This document shows, one piece after another, positions 47,215 through 59,700 of a stretch of DNA of 64,000 bases. The notes beneath the pieces were generated by a model. It was not told the DNA's origin. It was given only the letters and a program-made list of their open reading frames with translations, and made no database searches. Each line of letters opens with the position of its first letter. Position 1 is the first letter of the stretch. Made by a program: the position numbers and the translations under genes. This stretch comes from Termitomyces sp. T153 (Eukaryota; Basidiomycota; Agaricomycetes; Agaricales; Lyophyllaceae), in contig JACKQL020000023.1 of the NCBI GenBank assembly GCA_018296165.2, positions 124,001 through 188,000 on the forward strand, given 5' to 3'.

Positions 47215-48333
47215 TCATATCTTTTTGCACTCCTTTTCAGGGTGGTCTTTGTTGCCACACTTTTGGCACTTGTGCATGTGTCCATCAGGGCATGGGGCTG
47301 TAGTACATATCCCCTTGTTATAAGCAAAACAAGTCTTGGAACTGACATTGCGATCATGTTTCCTGGCAGGTCTGCACACAGTTGCAGGTGTGTGTGCATT
47401 GCCAAGGCAGAACTCAGTCATAAGGAGGTCATCAGGTTTTGCCCAGCCAGCATATGACCCTGCTAGCATCTCCTGTCAGCAATTGAGGTGGAAATGGATA
47501 TGATACTGCAGCACAGCAGACCATTTGTACTTCTGGTTGAGTGTCAGTACCTAGCAGTGCTATGTACAATAATAAAAGTTGCATGTGCATTGCTGGAGGA
47601 GGCTGCAAAGGCCTGTAGGACCAAGAAGTAGGTTGAGAGGGGTATGAGGAGGGTGTGAAGGGAGGGATAGTCCTTGATGCCAGTAGCTTTAGATCCATTA
47701 GACTCAGTCCATTGCATGTCTGCATGCCTGAACTTTGATGTTGGGTCCAGCTTGCACAAATCCAAAGGCTGAAACTTGTGGTGGGCAATATCCAACAGCA
47801 GGCTTGTCTCAATAGCTGGGAATAATGCAGGTAGAGACTTACCAGCAGAAGAACAATCACTTGAAACAAAGGCTGGAAAAGCCAGGGGTGGGGTTGTCTG
47901 CTCCTGTGCTGTGGCCAGAGAAGATGAAAGGCCTGGGGACTGACTTGCTAGCACTGCCAGTGTGCAAATCATAGTCATCATACCGGCTAAGGCCACATCA
48001 TTACTTTGTGGCCCAGGATCTAGCAGCTGTGCTTGTGGCAAGATACTGTCAGAGCTGGGGTTGGATTGCTTGTGATCAGACATCGAGAATGGGAAGGATG
48101 GAAGTGTTGGCAATGGTGTGAGGGATGAGAGAGGCAAAATCAGGGGTGATATGGCTGGGGGCAATGGAGTACTTCCTGTTGTGATAGAGTTTGTTGCAGC
48201 AAATTGGCCATTTGGAAGATGAGTGCATTTGACCTGATGTGCTATGTTGACAAAATTGCATCCTGCAGAAAGAAAAGCCATAGTCCAAAGGACTGACAAG
48301 TTCTATGTGAGTGGTGAGAAGGAAGCAGGACAA
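47215..48333 (-). pseudogene. gag-like region of the DIRS-like element with zinc motifs
   Basis: The end of the region reads CFAYNKGICTTAPCPDGHMH (C3H-like) immediately followed by KCQKCGNKDHPEKEC (CCHC). Upstream frames (47432-48299) are Ser/Pro-rich, then HHKFQPLDLCKLDPT. A nucleocapsid-like role is inferred from position and zinc motifs. Confidence 0.6.
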
Positions 48334-48539
48334 GGATCAGGGATAGCATAGCTGAACTATATATGATGCTCATAACAGTGAGAAAGAAAAAGAACAATGG
48401 AACCATTGTCTTGACGTGACAATACAATGTGATATCTCAAGTGAAGTGACACAATGTGTCCAGGGTCAAGCAAGGGTTGGTTCACTTGCATAGACCTTGA
48501 TCAATTGCTTTGATTGATTCATTTTTCTTGTTGCCAATG

Positions 48540-49225
48540 CCATCATCCAAACTGAGGACAACCACTGCGAAGTCCAGTGTCAACATGAGGCAGAAGCAGT
48601 GAGCTTGCCCTCATCTCTTCCTTTCTCTTAACCTTCTCTTACTCTGCTCTCCCAGAAAGAATGCCATGATTGTGAAGATTGTGACATCAAGATGTTGGGT
48701 CCATCTCCCACCCACTCTTCAAAACAAAAAGCTAATGTGAGCCTTCCCAGCTCGCCATCTCAACCTCCTTGCTCATTGATTCAACACTCTTAACTTATTT
48801 CTTTTGTCTCCCCAAACTGGACTTAATAGCAAGCCAAAACCAAAAAAGGTTAAAGTCACTCCCTCAGTTGGTATGTCTGTTCTGTTCCTTTTTCTTTCTT
48901 CTATTTCTCATCCTGGCTATTATCTTAGCCAATTACAAGTCTGGTGACAAGACAGCCCTTCTACTTCTGGGCCAGATTGATGCCATCCTTGAGGCCAACT
49001 CTGTTGTCAATGGCCACAGTTTATCTCCCTGCAAGAACCTCAAGAAGCAGTGTGAGGCAGTGGAGCTTGCTGCAGAACAGCAGCTCCACCTCCTGGATGT
49101 GTCCCTTCAAACATACAAGTTGATTATGGCTTGTCTCTCTCATCTGGATAAGGCCTTAGCCCCTGCCAACATTGATCTTGCTGGTTTGCTCCTCAACATG
49201 CTCAACATTTCATTCAAGGTATAAT
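48540..49225 (+). pseudogene. unrecognised coding-like segment, right of the DIRS-like element
   Basis: On + the longest frame reads ANYKSGDKTALLLLGQIDAI followed by LEANSVVNGHSLSPCKNLKK, then QCEAVELAAEQQLHLLDVSL and HLDKALAPANIDLAGLLLNM. Upstream short frames such as ECHDCEDCDIKMLGPSPTH may be earlier exons separated by short introns. Helical composition; family unknown. It lies on the same strand as the segment at 43790-44245, on the other side of the DIRS-like element. Confidence 0.4.
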
Positions 49226-49552
49226 TTCTTTTTACTCAGTCCTTCTTTCCCTTGGTTGTTGACGCAGTCCTCTAGTCAGTTCCCAAAGATTCTGACATCA
49301 AACTTGCCAACCCCTCCATGTCTGATCCCAAAGGTTCCTTGGAGCTTCTGCTGACCCCCATATTGTAAATGCCTGCTTTGCCTCTGCCTTATATAGCACA
49401 GCCATACTATTAGCTAGCCCTATTCCAAAAAAAAACCCATACATATCTTTATTCCATTTCCCCAAAATTAATGCTATTTAGCCTGAAAATGTGTGACTGA
49501 AATAAGCCTTTTACTTATTTTGATTTTGCTAAGTAAAAACTTTGATTTTTTG
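49226..49552. other. spacer left of Gypsy element B
   Basis: AT-rich, no gene recognised. No LTR for element B could be identified here. Confidence 0.4.
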
Positions 49553-50773
49553 TCAACCTTTGGCGCTGTTTTCTGACCCACCCATATCATGGTCTAGAGG
49601 CTCATGAAGCCTTGTAGACCCAAATGACAGATCTGGTATAACATTTCCAGCAGGCATTTGTAGTTCCTCCCTTAACTCTTTTAACTTTTTTGGATAATCT
49701 CTACCCATTGTACCCATTGCTCTAGGCTTTGGGATATCCCTAATCATCTCTGAGCTTTGTAAGGGACTACTCTAAAGGCTGCTAGCCTGGTCTGCCAAAC
49801 TGAACCATCTAGTTCTGCCACAATATAGTTACCACCTCTGGTCTTAGTAATTACTACCATTGGACCATGGAAACATGGAAGCATTTTAGCACTGTGTGAA
49901 CTTTCTATAATCATGTTCTTGACCAAGACCAAGTCCAAGGGTTCAAAATTAAAGTCTTTGATAGAGTTTTTATGCTCTTCTGCAAGCTTCAAGACCCATT
50001 GGAGTTTGTCTTTCCCAACTCTCTCTCTCATCTCCTCCACATGTTGGTGGTGCTTGACTGAAGCCCTAGCACAATAACCAATCAACTCTTCTGTAGATAA
50101 TGGCCCTTCTGGCAATTCTATTAACCAGGTAGCCTCTACCAAGTCCAAGGATAGAGTTGGATGAGCCCCAGTAATCATGAAGTATAGTGAACATCCAAAT
50201 CTCTGCTGGATAGTAATGCAATCACTCCACATTACATGGAAGAAGAAACAAAACCATTTAGTGTGATCTTCACAAGCTTTGAATAAAGCTTGCCTGACCT
50301 CCCAATGTGGTCTTTCAATCTTGTCAATAGCTTGAGAGTTGTATGGAGAATTGCTATGCCTCTGATTCCATATTTACTCTCTATCCAAGTTGTGACCTTT
50401 TTGAATTGTCCAGCATTGTTAGTAATGATCTCTGCAATGCAGCCCCAGTGACAAATCACATCCTCAAACAACTATTGACCAATTGTTTGATGGTTTTCCT
50501 TGTGCAGAGGCCTCCCTTCTATCCATGAAGACAATGCACACCTACCATGGACAATATACATGCAGCCATTTGAAGCTGGAGTCATGTGCATAGTATCAAA
50601 GTGGATTGTTTGGAAGATAGAGGATGTATAAGTCACTGTGAAAGCTCTGTTTACAACTGTCTTCTGATGTATCTGACAGTTGTGACAAGTCCCAACATAC
50701 CACTGCACATCTCCATCAATTTCTGGCTACCAAAACCATTCTTGTATTAACATTTTGGTTGCATAAGTCTGGG
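49553..50773 (-). mobile_element. Gypsy element B, 3' part (integrase), displaced by element A
   Basis: Frames read YATKMLIQEWFW then PEIDGDVQWYVGTCHNCQ (integrase zinc-binding region, near 50770-50680). They continue IFQTIHFDTMHM, MFEDVICHWGCIAEIITNN, and finally VLVKNMIIESSHSAK and GPMVVITKTRGGNYIVAELDGS, the integrase C-terminal part. The integrase starts on this side of chromovirus A. RNase H and the preceding linker lie beyond A at 56726 and up, so A split B between RNase H and integrase. Confidence 0.82.
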
Positions 50774-50961
50774 GGCATGGGAACTACCTTACAGAAGACT
50801 GGAGCTGCACCTATCCTAGGGCAATGATTGCTGAGGTAATATGGAGAACTCCACAGTTCTCCAGAGATCTCTGGGGTTCTAGAAAGAGCCCTGGAGATGT
50901 TGAACAAGCTGTGGAGGTGCTGGAACCAGTTATGAACATCAGAAATGGAAGTTCCCTGACA
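50774..50961 (-). repeat. truncated 3' LTR of chromovirus A
   Basis: Begins TGTCAGGGAACTTCC when read on the minus strand (from 50961), next to a purine tract gagggggggtga. It matches about the first half of the 5' LTR at 56361-56725, then stops at the sequence ggcatggg near 50774, where element B resumes. About 180 bp of the LTR is missing. Confidence 0.8.
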
Positions 50962-51020
50962 TCACCCCCCCTCTAGCATGTGGTGCCTCAGTGCATGGGG
51001 TAAAAGAAGTCCCTGATTGC

Positions 51021-51353
51021 TCAGTCCACTGGTGAGATAGAGTAGATTCCTTGTATGGCATGTGGGGTGTCTGGATGTCTCTGGTGGAACTCCTTGATGA
51101 GTCTGGGGGCATGCATGTTCTCCTGCAGCTCCCAGGAGATATCCTCAATCCTATAGCCTTTCCACTTCACCTTGTACTGTAGTTGTCTCTGGAATAAATG
51201 GCTATCCAGGATTTCCTCCACCTCATATTTCTTGTTGTCATTGACCACTATGGGGGGCAGTGGAGGTGGCAGACAACACCCTGGAATAGGATCCTTAGGG
51301 GCTGGAGTCAGTTTGACTACATTGAACACTAGATGAAGCTGGTGCATCCCCAC
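51021..51353 (-). pseudogene. chromodomain end of chromovirus A integrase
   Basis: YEVEEILDSHLFQRQLQYKV followed by KWKGYRIEDISWELQENM is a chromodomain, which in chromoviruses directs integration to modified chromatin. It follows FNVVKLTPAPKDPIPG of the integrase tail. Open over 110 codons. Confidence 0.85.
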
Positions 51354-51635
51354 AGGGAGCTAGAGTTGATAGGCCAAGGGTCCTACCTGTTGTTTCACTG
51401 TGAAGGGTCCCAACTGATGATGTGACAGCTTTCTTGAGGGCTGGGTAGTCATAATGTCAGAGGCATCCAGGTAGACTTGATCTCTGGGCTGATATTTGTG
51501 CTCCAGAGTCCTCCTGTGGTTGTAGTATCATGCTATGTCATTCTTTGCCTTTGCCAGTGCTGCTTGGGCCTCCTTCTGTGACCTCCTCATCCAGTTCACA
51601 AATTTGTTGACTGCCTCATTCTCTGAGGGTTGAGC

Positions 51636-52690
51636 CTAGGGTTCAAAACCCATGTGAAGATGCCATCCTATGTTAAGAAAGAATGGGGAGAACTGGGTGG
51701 ATGTGTGAATGTGGTTGTTGTATTGGAACTTGGTGTTAGGAAGGAGTTTGTCCCAGTCATCCTGGCACTTGTTGCAAAAGAGGTGGAGGTACTGCTCTAA
51801 CTCCTGGTTTACACATTTGGTCTGGCCATCAGACTGTGGGTGGTAGGCAGTGGAGGTGTGGAGCTTCACTCTGAGCAATTGGTAGAGCTCCCTGGTGAAC
51901 TCTGCCATGAATTGTGGTTCCTGATCAGAGATGTAGGCATCAGAGAGGCTGTGGAGCTTCCAGACATTCCTCCAGTACAGGTTTGCAGCACCCATGACAG
52001 AGCAGATGGTGTGGGTTGGAATGAAGTGTGCTCACTTGCCATACAGGTCTACCACCACCATGATTGCATCATAACCATGGGCATTGAGGAGCTCTACAAT
52101 GAAGTCCACAGAAGCCACACTCCATTGTTCTATAGGCATGGGCAGTGGGTGTAACTGTTCATAGGGGAGTCAGTGTTGGGGCTTGGTTCAGAGGCAGAGA
52201 TCACATGTACTAGTGTAGGATCCAATATACTGGGACATCTGGGACCACCAGTAGTTCCACAATACTAGCTCCAGTGTCTTCCACTGTCTGGGGTGCCCAC
52301 AATGTGGGAGTTGTGGTGTTGCTCCACAATTGTCTGACAGAGCTCTGGAATGTTGGAGACATAGATATGGTCTTGGAAGGTCAGAATTCTGTCTTGGAGG
52401 GCCCATTCATCTGCATGGACCACCCTGGCACCAGTGGTATGCTCCAATTTCAGCATCTGAGCTGCTTGCACCACAAGTTCCTCCTGCTGACCATCCCAAT
52501 TACCCTGCTGTATGTCCTGGAGAATGTCCACTTCTGCTTCCTTAATGGCTAGACCCTCTATGGCTTGGATTGCAAACAGTTCAGGGTGGAGGAGCACAAT
52601 GTTGCTGTTATCCTCCTCCCCCATGCCATGGTCCACTCTCTGGAACAGGGCATCTGGTTTCTCCATGCTCCGGCCAGACTTGTGGTGCAA
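51636..52690 (-). pseudogene. integrase of chromovirus A
   Basis: The zinc region HLVGTPDSGRHWS-like and GSYTSTCDLC (52690-52190) is followed by the core: AYISDQEPQFMAEFTRELYQ and TAYHPQSDGQTKCVNQELEQ. The catalytic Glu expected in DGQTER is Lys (AAA), and the next Arg is Cys (TGT). Stops and frame changes separate the pieces. Confidence 0.8.
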
Positions 52691-52699
52691 AGAGAAGTC

Positions 52700-54013
52700 A
52701 AAGTTGGCAAGGTAAAGGGAGCACTGGGCCTGTTGGCAATTGAGCTTCTTGGCTGTCCAGAAGTATTCAAGGTTCTTGTGATCTGTCCGGACCTTGAACT
52801 TGTGCCGTGCACCTTCCAGAAAGTGCTGCTACTCCTCAAGCAACTGGATGATGGCTAGCATCTCCTTGTCATGGATCTTGTAGTTCTGCTCCACCACATT
52901 CAGGCTCTTGGAGTAAAAGGCCACTAGATGCTACTTCCCATCCTCCAGAGATTGCTGTGAGAGCACAGCCTCAGTAGCAAAGTTGGAGCTGTTGGCTTCT
53001 ACCTGGAAGAGAGAGTTGTCATCTGGGAAGAGGAGGATGGGTCTGGAGGTCATAGTGTGCTTGTGAGTGTTGAAGGCCATCTGCTCCAGAGGTCCCCAAC
53101 TCCATGTAACATCCTTTCCAGTGAGGTTGAATAGTGGATGGGCATGGTGCAAGAAGTCCTGGATGAATCTCCAGTAGAAGTTTGCAAAACCAAGGAAAGC
53201 CTGCACCTCCTTCTTGTTCTTGGGCTCTGGCCACTTTGCCACACCTGCTACCTTCACCAGGTCCATTTCTGTGGCTCTGTGCAAGATGATCAGGCCAAGG
53301 TATTTAATCTGGGTCTGTTCAAACTTGCACTTCTCTAGCTTGGGGTAGAGCTGGTGCTGGTGAAGGCATTCCAGGACAAGATGAGTGATCTGACAGTGTT
53401 CCTCTAGCATTTTGGTATAGATGAGGATGTTGTCAAGGTATACACACACTATGCCCTCTGCTATGAGGTCCCAGAAGATGTTGTTCATCATGGTCTGAAA
53501 GGTGGTGGGGCTATTGGTGAGTCTGAAGAACATAATGAGTGGTTTGGACAACTCCTGGTTGGTCCAGAAGGCAGCCTTCCACTTGTCTCCTTCCTAGATG
53601 CACACATTGTTGTAACCCCACCAGACATCCAGTTTAGTGAAGTATTATGCACTCCAGAGGTTGTTGATGAGTTTGGAGATGAGTGGGAGGGAGTAACAGT
53701 TCTTCACTGTCATGGTGTTGAGAACCTGGTAGTCCTGGACCAGTCAGAGCAAGCCATCCTTCTTCTTGATGAAGAAGACTGGAGAGGCCATCAGAGACTT
53801 GGAAGGGCAGATGCAATTGGAGTCCAGGTTTTCTTGCAGGAATGCATTGAGCTCCTCCTGCTCCCTGGGCACAAGTGGGTAGACCTTACAGCTGGAGGGT
53901 GTGGAATCTGGCAGCAGTTCAATGGTGTGGTCCCACCTCTTGTGCTCTGGAAGTGAGTCAAATGGGGCTTTGGAGAACACATCCTCAAATACATGGAAGT
54001 AGGAAGATACCAT
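52700..54013 (-). pseudogene. reverse transcriptase and RNase H of chromovirus A
   Basis: The start reads FEDVFSKAPFDSLPEHKRWD, then PLVPREQEELNAFLQENLDS and SPVFFIKKKDGLL. After breaks it continues MFFRLTNSPTTFQTMMNNIF and the polymerase site VYLDNILIYTK near 53430, where the second Asp of YLDD is Asn (AAC). QAFLGFANFYWRFIQDF follows, and RNase H fragments near 52900-52700. Confidence 0.85.
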
Positions 54014-54559
54014 GTCCTGGAACTCTCAGGGCATGGTGTTGGCAGCAAATGCCTGGGCCAGCTGCTGGGATGTGGTCTGGCCAGCCCAGATCTCTGCAAT
54101 GAAGGGTGGTGGGTGCACAGTGGTTGTGTAGATCCAATCTCCCACTTCTACTGCTTCATCCAGGAACTCTGGCTTGTGTACACCACCAAACTCCCTTCTG
54201 CACTTCTCTTCTGGAGCTCCACCACCACTCTGGTCATCCTCATAGAGGGCCTCTCTACAAGAGAATGCCAGAGGTGGGGGATCCAGGAGGTCTAGATCTG
54301 CAAAGAGGAGAGGGCCAGTGCAACATGCATGGATGGCTACATGTTCTTGAACTTGGACCTAGCACTCTGCTCTGTCCTCTGCAGCACAGGTGGAGCACTT
54401 CCAGGAGCACCTGCTCATGGTTACCTCTTCTTTGGTCCAATCAACCTCAGAGTTGTGCTTGCAGAGCCATGTGAAACTAAGGATCATGTCCTGCCTACCC
54501 AGGCTGGTGATGGCAAACATGGCATGCTCTACATGGTTCTAATAGCAGAGGACCAGATC

Positions 54560-56253
54560 AACCATGGAGTTGATGGTGCTCATTTTGTTAGGCATTCTGT
54601 CAATATTGTAGACCAGAATGGGCTTGGGGAAGGGCTGTGTGGTCAGGCTGTGGCATTTGACAAACTCTGAGTCCAGGAACAGTCCTGTTGCTCCGCTATC
54701 CAGAAGAGCCATGACTCCATGGGTTTGCTAGGTGTCCATTGTCTCAATCTTCACATTGAGATGCAGGGAGCTGGTAGATGGGAAAAAAGCCATCACATAC
54801 TGTTGGGGCATTTGACATGCCCAGGCAGGGCCATGCTGATGGACCTTCAGAGGTGTTGGGGAGCTTGGCAGGGGCTCCAGAGTTAGTATTTGTATGTCTG
54901 GAGGGGAGTGTTGAGGTTCCTCTGTCTCAGAATGAAGGGTGTTGGAAAAAGCAGTTTCATTTTCTATTGACAGACACAAGAACCTGTTAGCACCCAGCAA
55001 TGGAGGTGTACACCTCATCCATCACTCAACTAAAAATCCCCCTCCAGCTCTGGAGGTGAGGCACATGCACTGATCTCCTCTGGGGTCAACTCCAGTGTAG
55101 GCTCATCCAGCAATGGAGCTCCAGTGGCATTCTTTTACAGCCAGCAGCTATAGAAGGAGTTTCTCCTGCTCTGCCATAGAAAGGCAGCATACCTCCAGGC
55201 TCAGGGAGCAGTGCTATACAAAGTGCCCAGGCTTCTGGCATCTCTGGCACAGTGGCAGAGCAGTGCAGAGCTGCCTGGCAGCATCCACATCCATGGGGAT
55301 TTCCAGTGGCAGGGGGCATGCTGCAGGGATAGCCAGAGTAAAGGCCAGCATTGGACAGGCAGGTGCAGGGTGGTGGAGATTGCTGGTCGGAGCTGGGCAC
55401 AGCACAGAATGGAGGTGGTAGAGCTCCCTCTAAGTCTCCATGAGTTGCCATTGGTCCTGAGCCACCTCATACCACAACACAATCTTTTCATCATTGGAAC
55501 CACTCTCTGCCAGATTGTCAATGCATTCCACCAGTGTGGGGTGCAAGCTATCCCAGAAAGTAAGGCATAGTTGGAGGCCATTGGGGTAAGCAGCCTGCTC
55601 CACTAGAGCCCAAAACAAGTCAATGTACTCATCCAGTGTATGCTTCCCTTGTCCATCCTGCTCCCTATCATGTAGCATCAAGGCTGCAGTCTTGGCAGGG
55701 TCTAATGGAAAAAACTCTGCATGGAAGTCCTTCTCAAAGGTGACTCAGTCAGGAAAGCTTCCAACACCTCTGGAGCAGCAGAAGACTCACAGTGCATAAG
55801 TAGAGGCACATCCAGTCTTTATATATGACAGCACCCAGGCTATTTTCAACATGTTAGAGTCAAAGGCATCCCTGCTGAGTTGGATATAGGTGAGGCAGGA
55901 TTGCATGAATCACTCCCCACTGGAGTGGGCACTGTCCTATGCATCTGGTAGTGCAGGACATGGAATCTGTGGCTGTAAGGTCACCAGAGCTGCAGAGATG
56001 GGTGCAGATGCAGTCAGGGCTAGTTCTGTGGCTGCAGGAGGGCAGAGTTAGGGGGTAGGCATTCAAGCAGTGCCTGGAGGGACTGAGAGATAAGATCAGT
56101 TGTTTGACAAAGGGTAGAGAGTTTGGTAGTATGGTGGGTGAGAGATGATTGTGTTAATTGCACCTGGGTTTCTAGGTGGAGCAGGCAAGTCCAGCCTTTG
56201 TCCTGTGGGGCTGGGGCCTCCAAGAGTGTGTCTGGGTTGGCAAGCTGAGACAT
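54560..56253 (-). pseudogene. gag and aspartic protease of chromovirus A
   Basis: Gag begins MSQLANPDTLLEAPAPQDKG (56253) and continues in several frames (TLDEYIDLFWALVEQAAYPN near 55600). A CCHC knuckle reads CQRCQKPGHFVQHC near 55230, and the protease DSGATGLFLDSEF lies near 54690. All segments are separated by stops or frame changes. Confidence 0.75.
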
Positions 56254-56360
56254 AGAACTCCACAGTGTTTAATCCTGGTGGGAAAATGACAGATATCAGT
56301 TCAGAAGTTCCTTCTGGCTATGAGGGGCTTCCAGACCAGTTTTTGGAGACTTCTTCTGCT

Positions 56361-56725
56361 GTAAGGGCAACCTCCAGAGCAGCAGATTAGAGTCATGCAG
56401 CTAGCAGAGGGGAATCTGAAGTATATTAGTGGAGTAGACAATGATACAATCAGTAACTAATCACCTAGCAGAGGGGAATCTGAAGAGAACAAGTTTAAGG
56501 ATCCCCACTGCTTAGCATGGTGCATCAGCAGGCAGCAGAGGCATGGGAACTACTGTACAGAAGACTGGAGTGCTCCTAACCCTAGGGCAATGATTGCTGA
56601 GGTAATACAGAGAACTCCACAGTTCTCTGGAGATCTCTGGGGTTCTAGAAAGAGCCCTGGAGATGTCAAACAAGCTGCAGAGGTGCTGGAACCAGTCACA
56701 GAGGTTGGAAATGGAAGTCCCCTGA
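56361..56725 (-). repeat. 5' LTR of chromovirus A
   Basis: 365 bp, TGTCAGGGGACTTCC to GTTGCCCTTACA read on the minus strand. It matches the partial LTR at 50774-50961 and the LTR of element C at 60315-60660. The bases right of it, gattc, are part of element B. Their duplicate is not preserved on the left because the 3' LTR is truncated. Confidence 0.8.
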
Positions 56726-59700
56726 CAGATTCAAGCATGAACATTTGTCTATTGATATTGACTACTAGCTTATGCCTGGCCTCATGATTGCACTTGTATA
56801 GCCTCCTCTTTGAATCAAAGAAGAACTCCCTTGCAAACCTCTTGAGCTTGTCTGGGTCCCAACCCTGCAAACCCTCAGGTTCTTTGCTTGGGTCTTGTAG
56901 CCAGCCTTGTACATTTGGTAGCAAGTCATCCCACTGTTCACTTTCACCACCCTTCCCATGCTCCAAGTAGGCTTGTAAGTCTGCTTCCTTGTCCTCCTCA
57001 GTACCTCCTGCAAGTAACAGAGGCTGAGAGAGAGAGAGATATAGTACTGTAACAGGACCCTTTCTGTATGTCTGCTGCTGACTTAGAACTGCCTTTCTAA
57101 GCTGTACTTCTTGAGACCTTGCTCTATCAAGTTCTTGTTTGTTCAAAGTCTGATATTTCAGTGGCTACCACATGTAGATAGCCACCTCTAGTGTCAATTT
57201 GATCTGCAAACTCCTCAAGTGCTAAGGGTTCCCAATCCTCCCATCCTGGTTCATTGTTGGTTTGAGCTGGATATTCAAAGTGCATAGTCTTTGGGTTGTC
57301 CACCAACTCTGGATTAACAGGTGGGTACTCCTCATCTCCTGGCTGCTTGAGCCTCCTAGACAGGCCATCAACACTAAAGGTTTTTCCTGGTACATGCCTC
57401 AAAGTAAAATGATAGAGTAGTACATCCTCAATCCATCTCATAATGGTGGCATTAGGCCCTACTCCAGGATTGCTTAGCATTCCTTTCAAATACTTGGCAT
57501 CTGTCTCCACTACAAGCTTCCTACAACTATCTAGCTAATACTTATTTGCTTGCAAGGCTCTCATCAGACCAGAGAGTTCTCTTTTAGGTTGTGAGAACCT
57601 TGCCTCCTTCATTTAATGTGATGGATCCTGGCTTAGCACAAATGCATTGCTTAGGATTGTCTGGAGCTTCCTGGAGTATTCCAAAGCCCACTGCCATCCA
57701 AGAAGTGTCAACTGATAGGACCACTGCCCTTCCTGACTTATAGTCAAGTGGTTTTAGAGGTGCACTTGCAGCTAGCAACTTCTTCAACTGAGTCATTGCT
57801 AACTGCTGTTCCTCGCCCCCAAACAAATGGTGTGTGGTTTGAGTCAATTTGTTGATGAGTGCAGACACTTTAGCATAGTCTTTAATGAACATCCTAAAGG
57901 TACCACAAGTACCTAGGAAAGCTCTGACATCTGACTTATCCTGGCAATCACCCCACCCCATAACAATAGCCAACTGCTTGATCTCATGTTTCTGTCCCTC
58001 ATAGGAACACCTGTGTCCAACTACTACAATCTCATCTGCACAGACTACTGACTTTTTCCCAGAAAAAGTTCCTCCAACATATTTGATTCTTTGTAACACT
58101 CTGTTTACATTCTGCAGATGTTCCCATACAAATCTCCTAATGCTTGGATTTTCTGGAATAACCTCATAGCCTCCATCTGGCAATTCATATCTGTGAGGTG
58201 GACCTGTGATTGGCACATCATCAATATATGGCCAAGTTACATGAGGTATCTCATCTTTCAAGATGAAGGTAATGTCATCATGAAAGATTGGTACTGAATT
58301 TGTCCAGCACATTGGCAGGGTTACCAACCTTAGAGCCCCAAAGGGTGTCTGAAAGGTAGTATAGTCCCCAGACCTCACATCCAACACTCTCTCATCAAGT
58401 CAAAGATTCCTCTACAAGCTCTGCCAGCAAAGTGACTAGCTAACTCTTCAGTTGCTGGTGGCAACCCAGAATGTGCTATGGTCACTTTGTTTGAAGGTTC
58501 CAAGCTGTGAACTATCCTCAAACTTTCACCATCCTTCTTCAATACTGTGAACCACTGGGATCTGTATGGAGAGTTGGATGGCTCATACACTCCTGCCTCA
58601 ATTTTCTGCTTTATCATCTGGCAGATTTATCTCTGAGTCCAGGAGCAATGGGAATGTTCTTCAATACCCAGGGGGTGTGAGGAATTACTGGCATCACCAT
58701 AGGAGGGAAGAATTCCTCCTTGAGCCTACCTCTTTGAGAATCATCTTGTGCAAAAGCCTCATTCTGCAGCATCATTAGATGATGTACGGTCTTCATCTCC
58801 TCTGGCCACAAGAAACCATCACCATGTACCTGGTCAATGATCTCCTTGCACTCAGTAGTGTACCTCCCTGTGGGTTTGAAGTCAGGTGGATTTGGGTCCA
58901 ACTGTGGCATGTCTGCTAGTGGATCTCCAGTGATGCACCTTTCAATCCTAAACTCCTCAGGAGAGGTTCCTAGTACAGGTTTCACCTTTCTAGCAACAGG
59001 TTTGTATTTCTTAGAAAATACTTGTGCAGTTTCCCTCACACCTGCTTCTAACTCTAGGTTTTCCTGCTGTACTAAGATCTCCTCCAACTTCTCTGGTATC
59101 TGACACAGCTGCCCATTTAGATAGGCTGACAATGTCTTCTCATCTCCTTTTACAACACCTCCCTCTGCAGCAAAGGCTTGCAGATACACATCTCTCAACT
59201 CCTTGTTCTTGAATCCACTATCACTTATAGTGTATCCAGTCACCACTACTTCACCATTCTCCTTTTCTCCAATCACCACTGCCATGTCTCCCTGGTCACT
59301 GACCAGATCATTGAGATTTAAATTTTGGATCACTATCTCCCCCAACACCTCCCTTTGGCACCTTCTCTCTTTGAAGAGTGGGCAGGGCTGTCTGGCAACC
59401 AGTGTTAGGATCTCTGATAGTTATGATGGCACTGCCATCTTGAAGATTTTGTATGTTGCTTTCTGTCAGTGTGTCAAAAGGACAACCCAACAAGACAGTA
59501 TAAGCTGGCTTGACAAAGATATGCACTTGTAGATAAATTGTGAAGCCTTCAGCAAAGTTAAATGGTACATTTTTGGCTAAACCAATTGATATATTCACTT
59601 GACTGTTGGCACTCTCCATCCTTAAGCATATGTCTGGATCCCAAGTCAATCCTAAATGAAGTGCCTCATCTAGTGCCATACAAACTATCTGAGAACCACT

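Larger units (their letters stand above)
44300..48450 (-). mobile_element. DIRS-like tyrosine-recombinase retrotransposon, decayed
   Basis: Minus-strand order: gag-like region with zinc motifs (48333-47215), reverse transcriptase (47196-46294), RNase H (46126-45191), tyrosine recombinase (45273-44350). RT, RNase H and recombinase without a DDE integrase define the DIRS order. Frames are broken at several points. The terminal repeats that DIRS elements use for circular intermediates were not identified, so the ends are approximate. Confidence 0.8.
50774..56725 (-). mobile_element. chromovirus A (Ty3/Gypsy), nested in element B
   Basis: Minus-strand order: 5' LTR 56361-56725, gag (56253-55430) with a CQRCQKPGHF zinc knuckle near 55225, aspartic protease (LLDSGATGLFLDS near 54690), RT and RNase H (54013-52700), integrase (52400-51636), chromodomain (51353-51021), a polypurine tract and a partial 3' LTR. 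Many frame breaks and stops are present. Same family as element C at 60315 onward. Confidence 0.88.
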
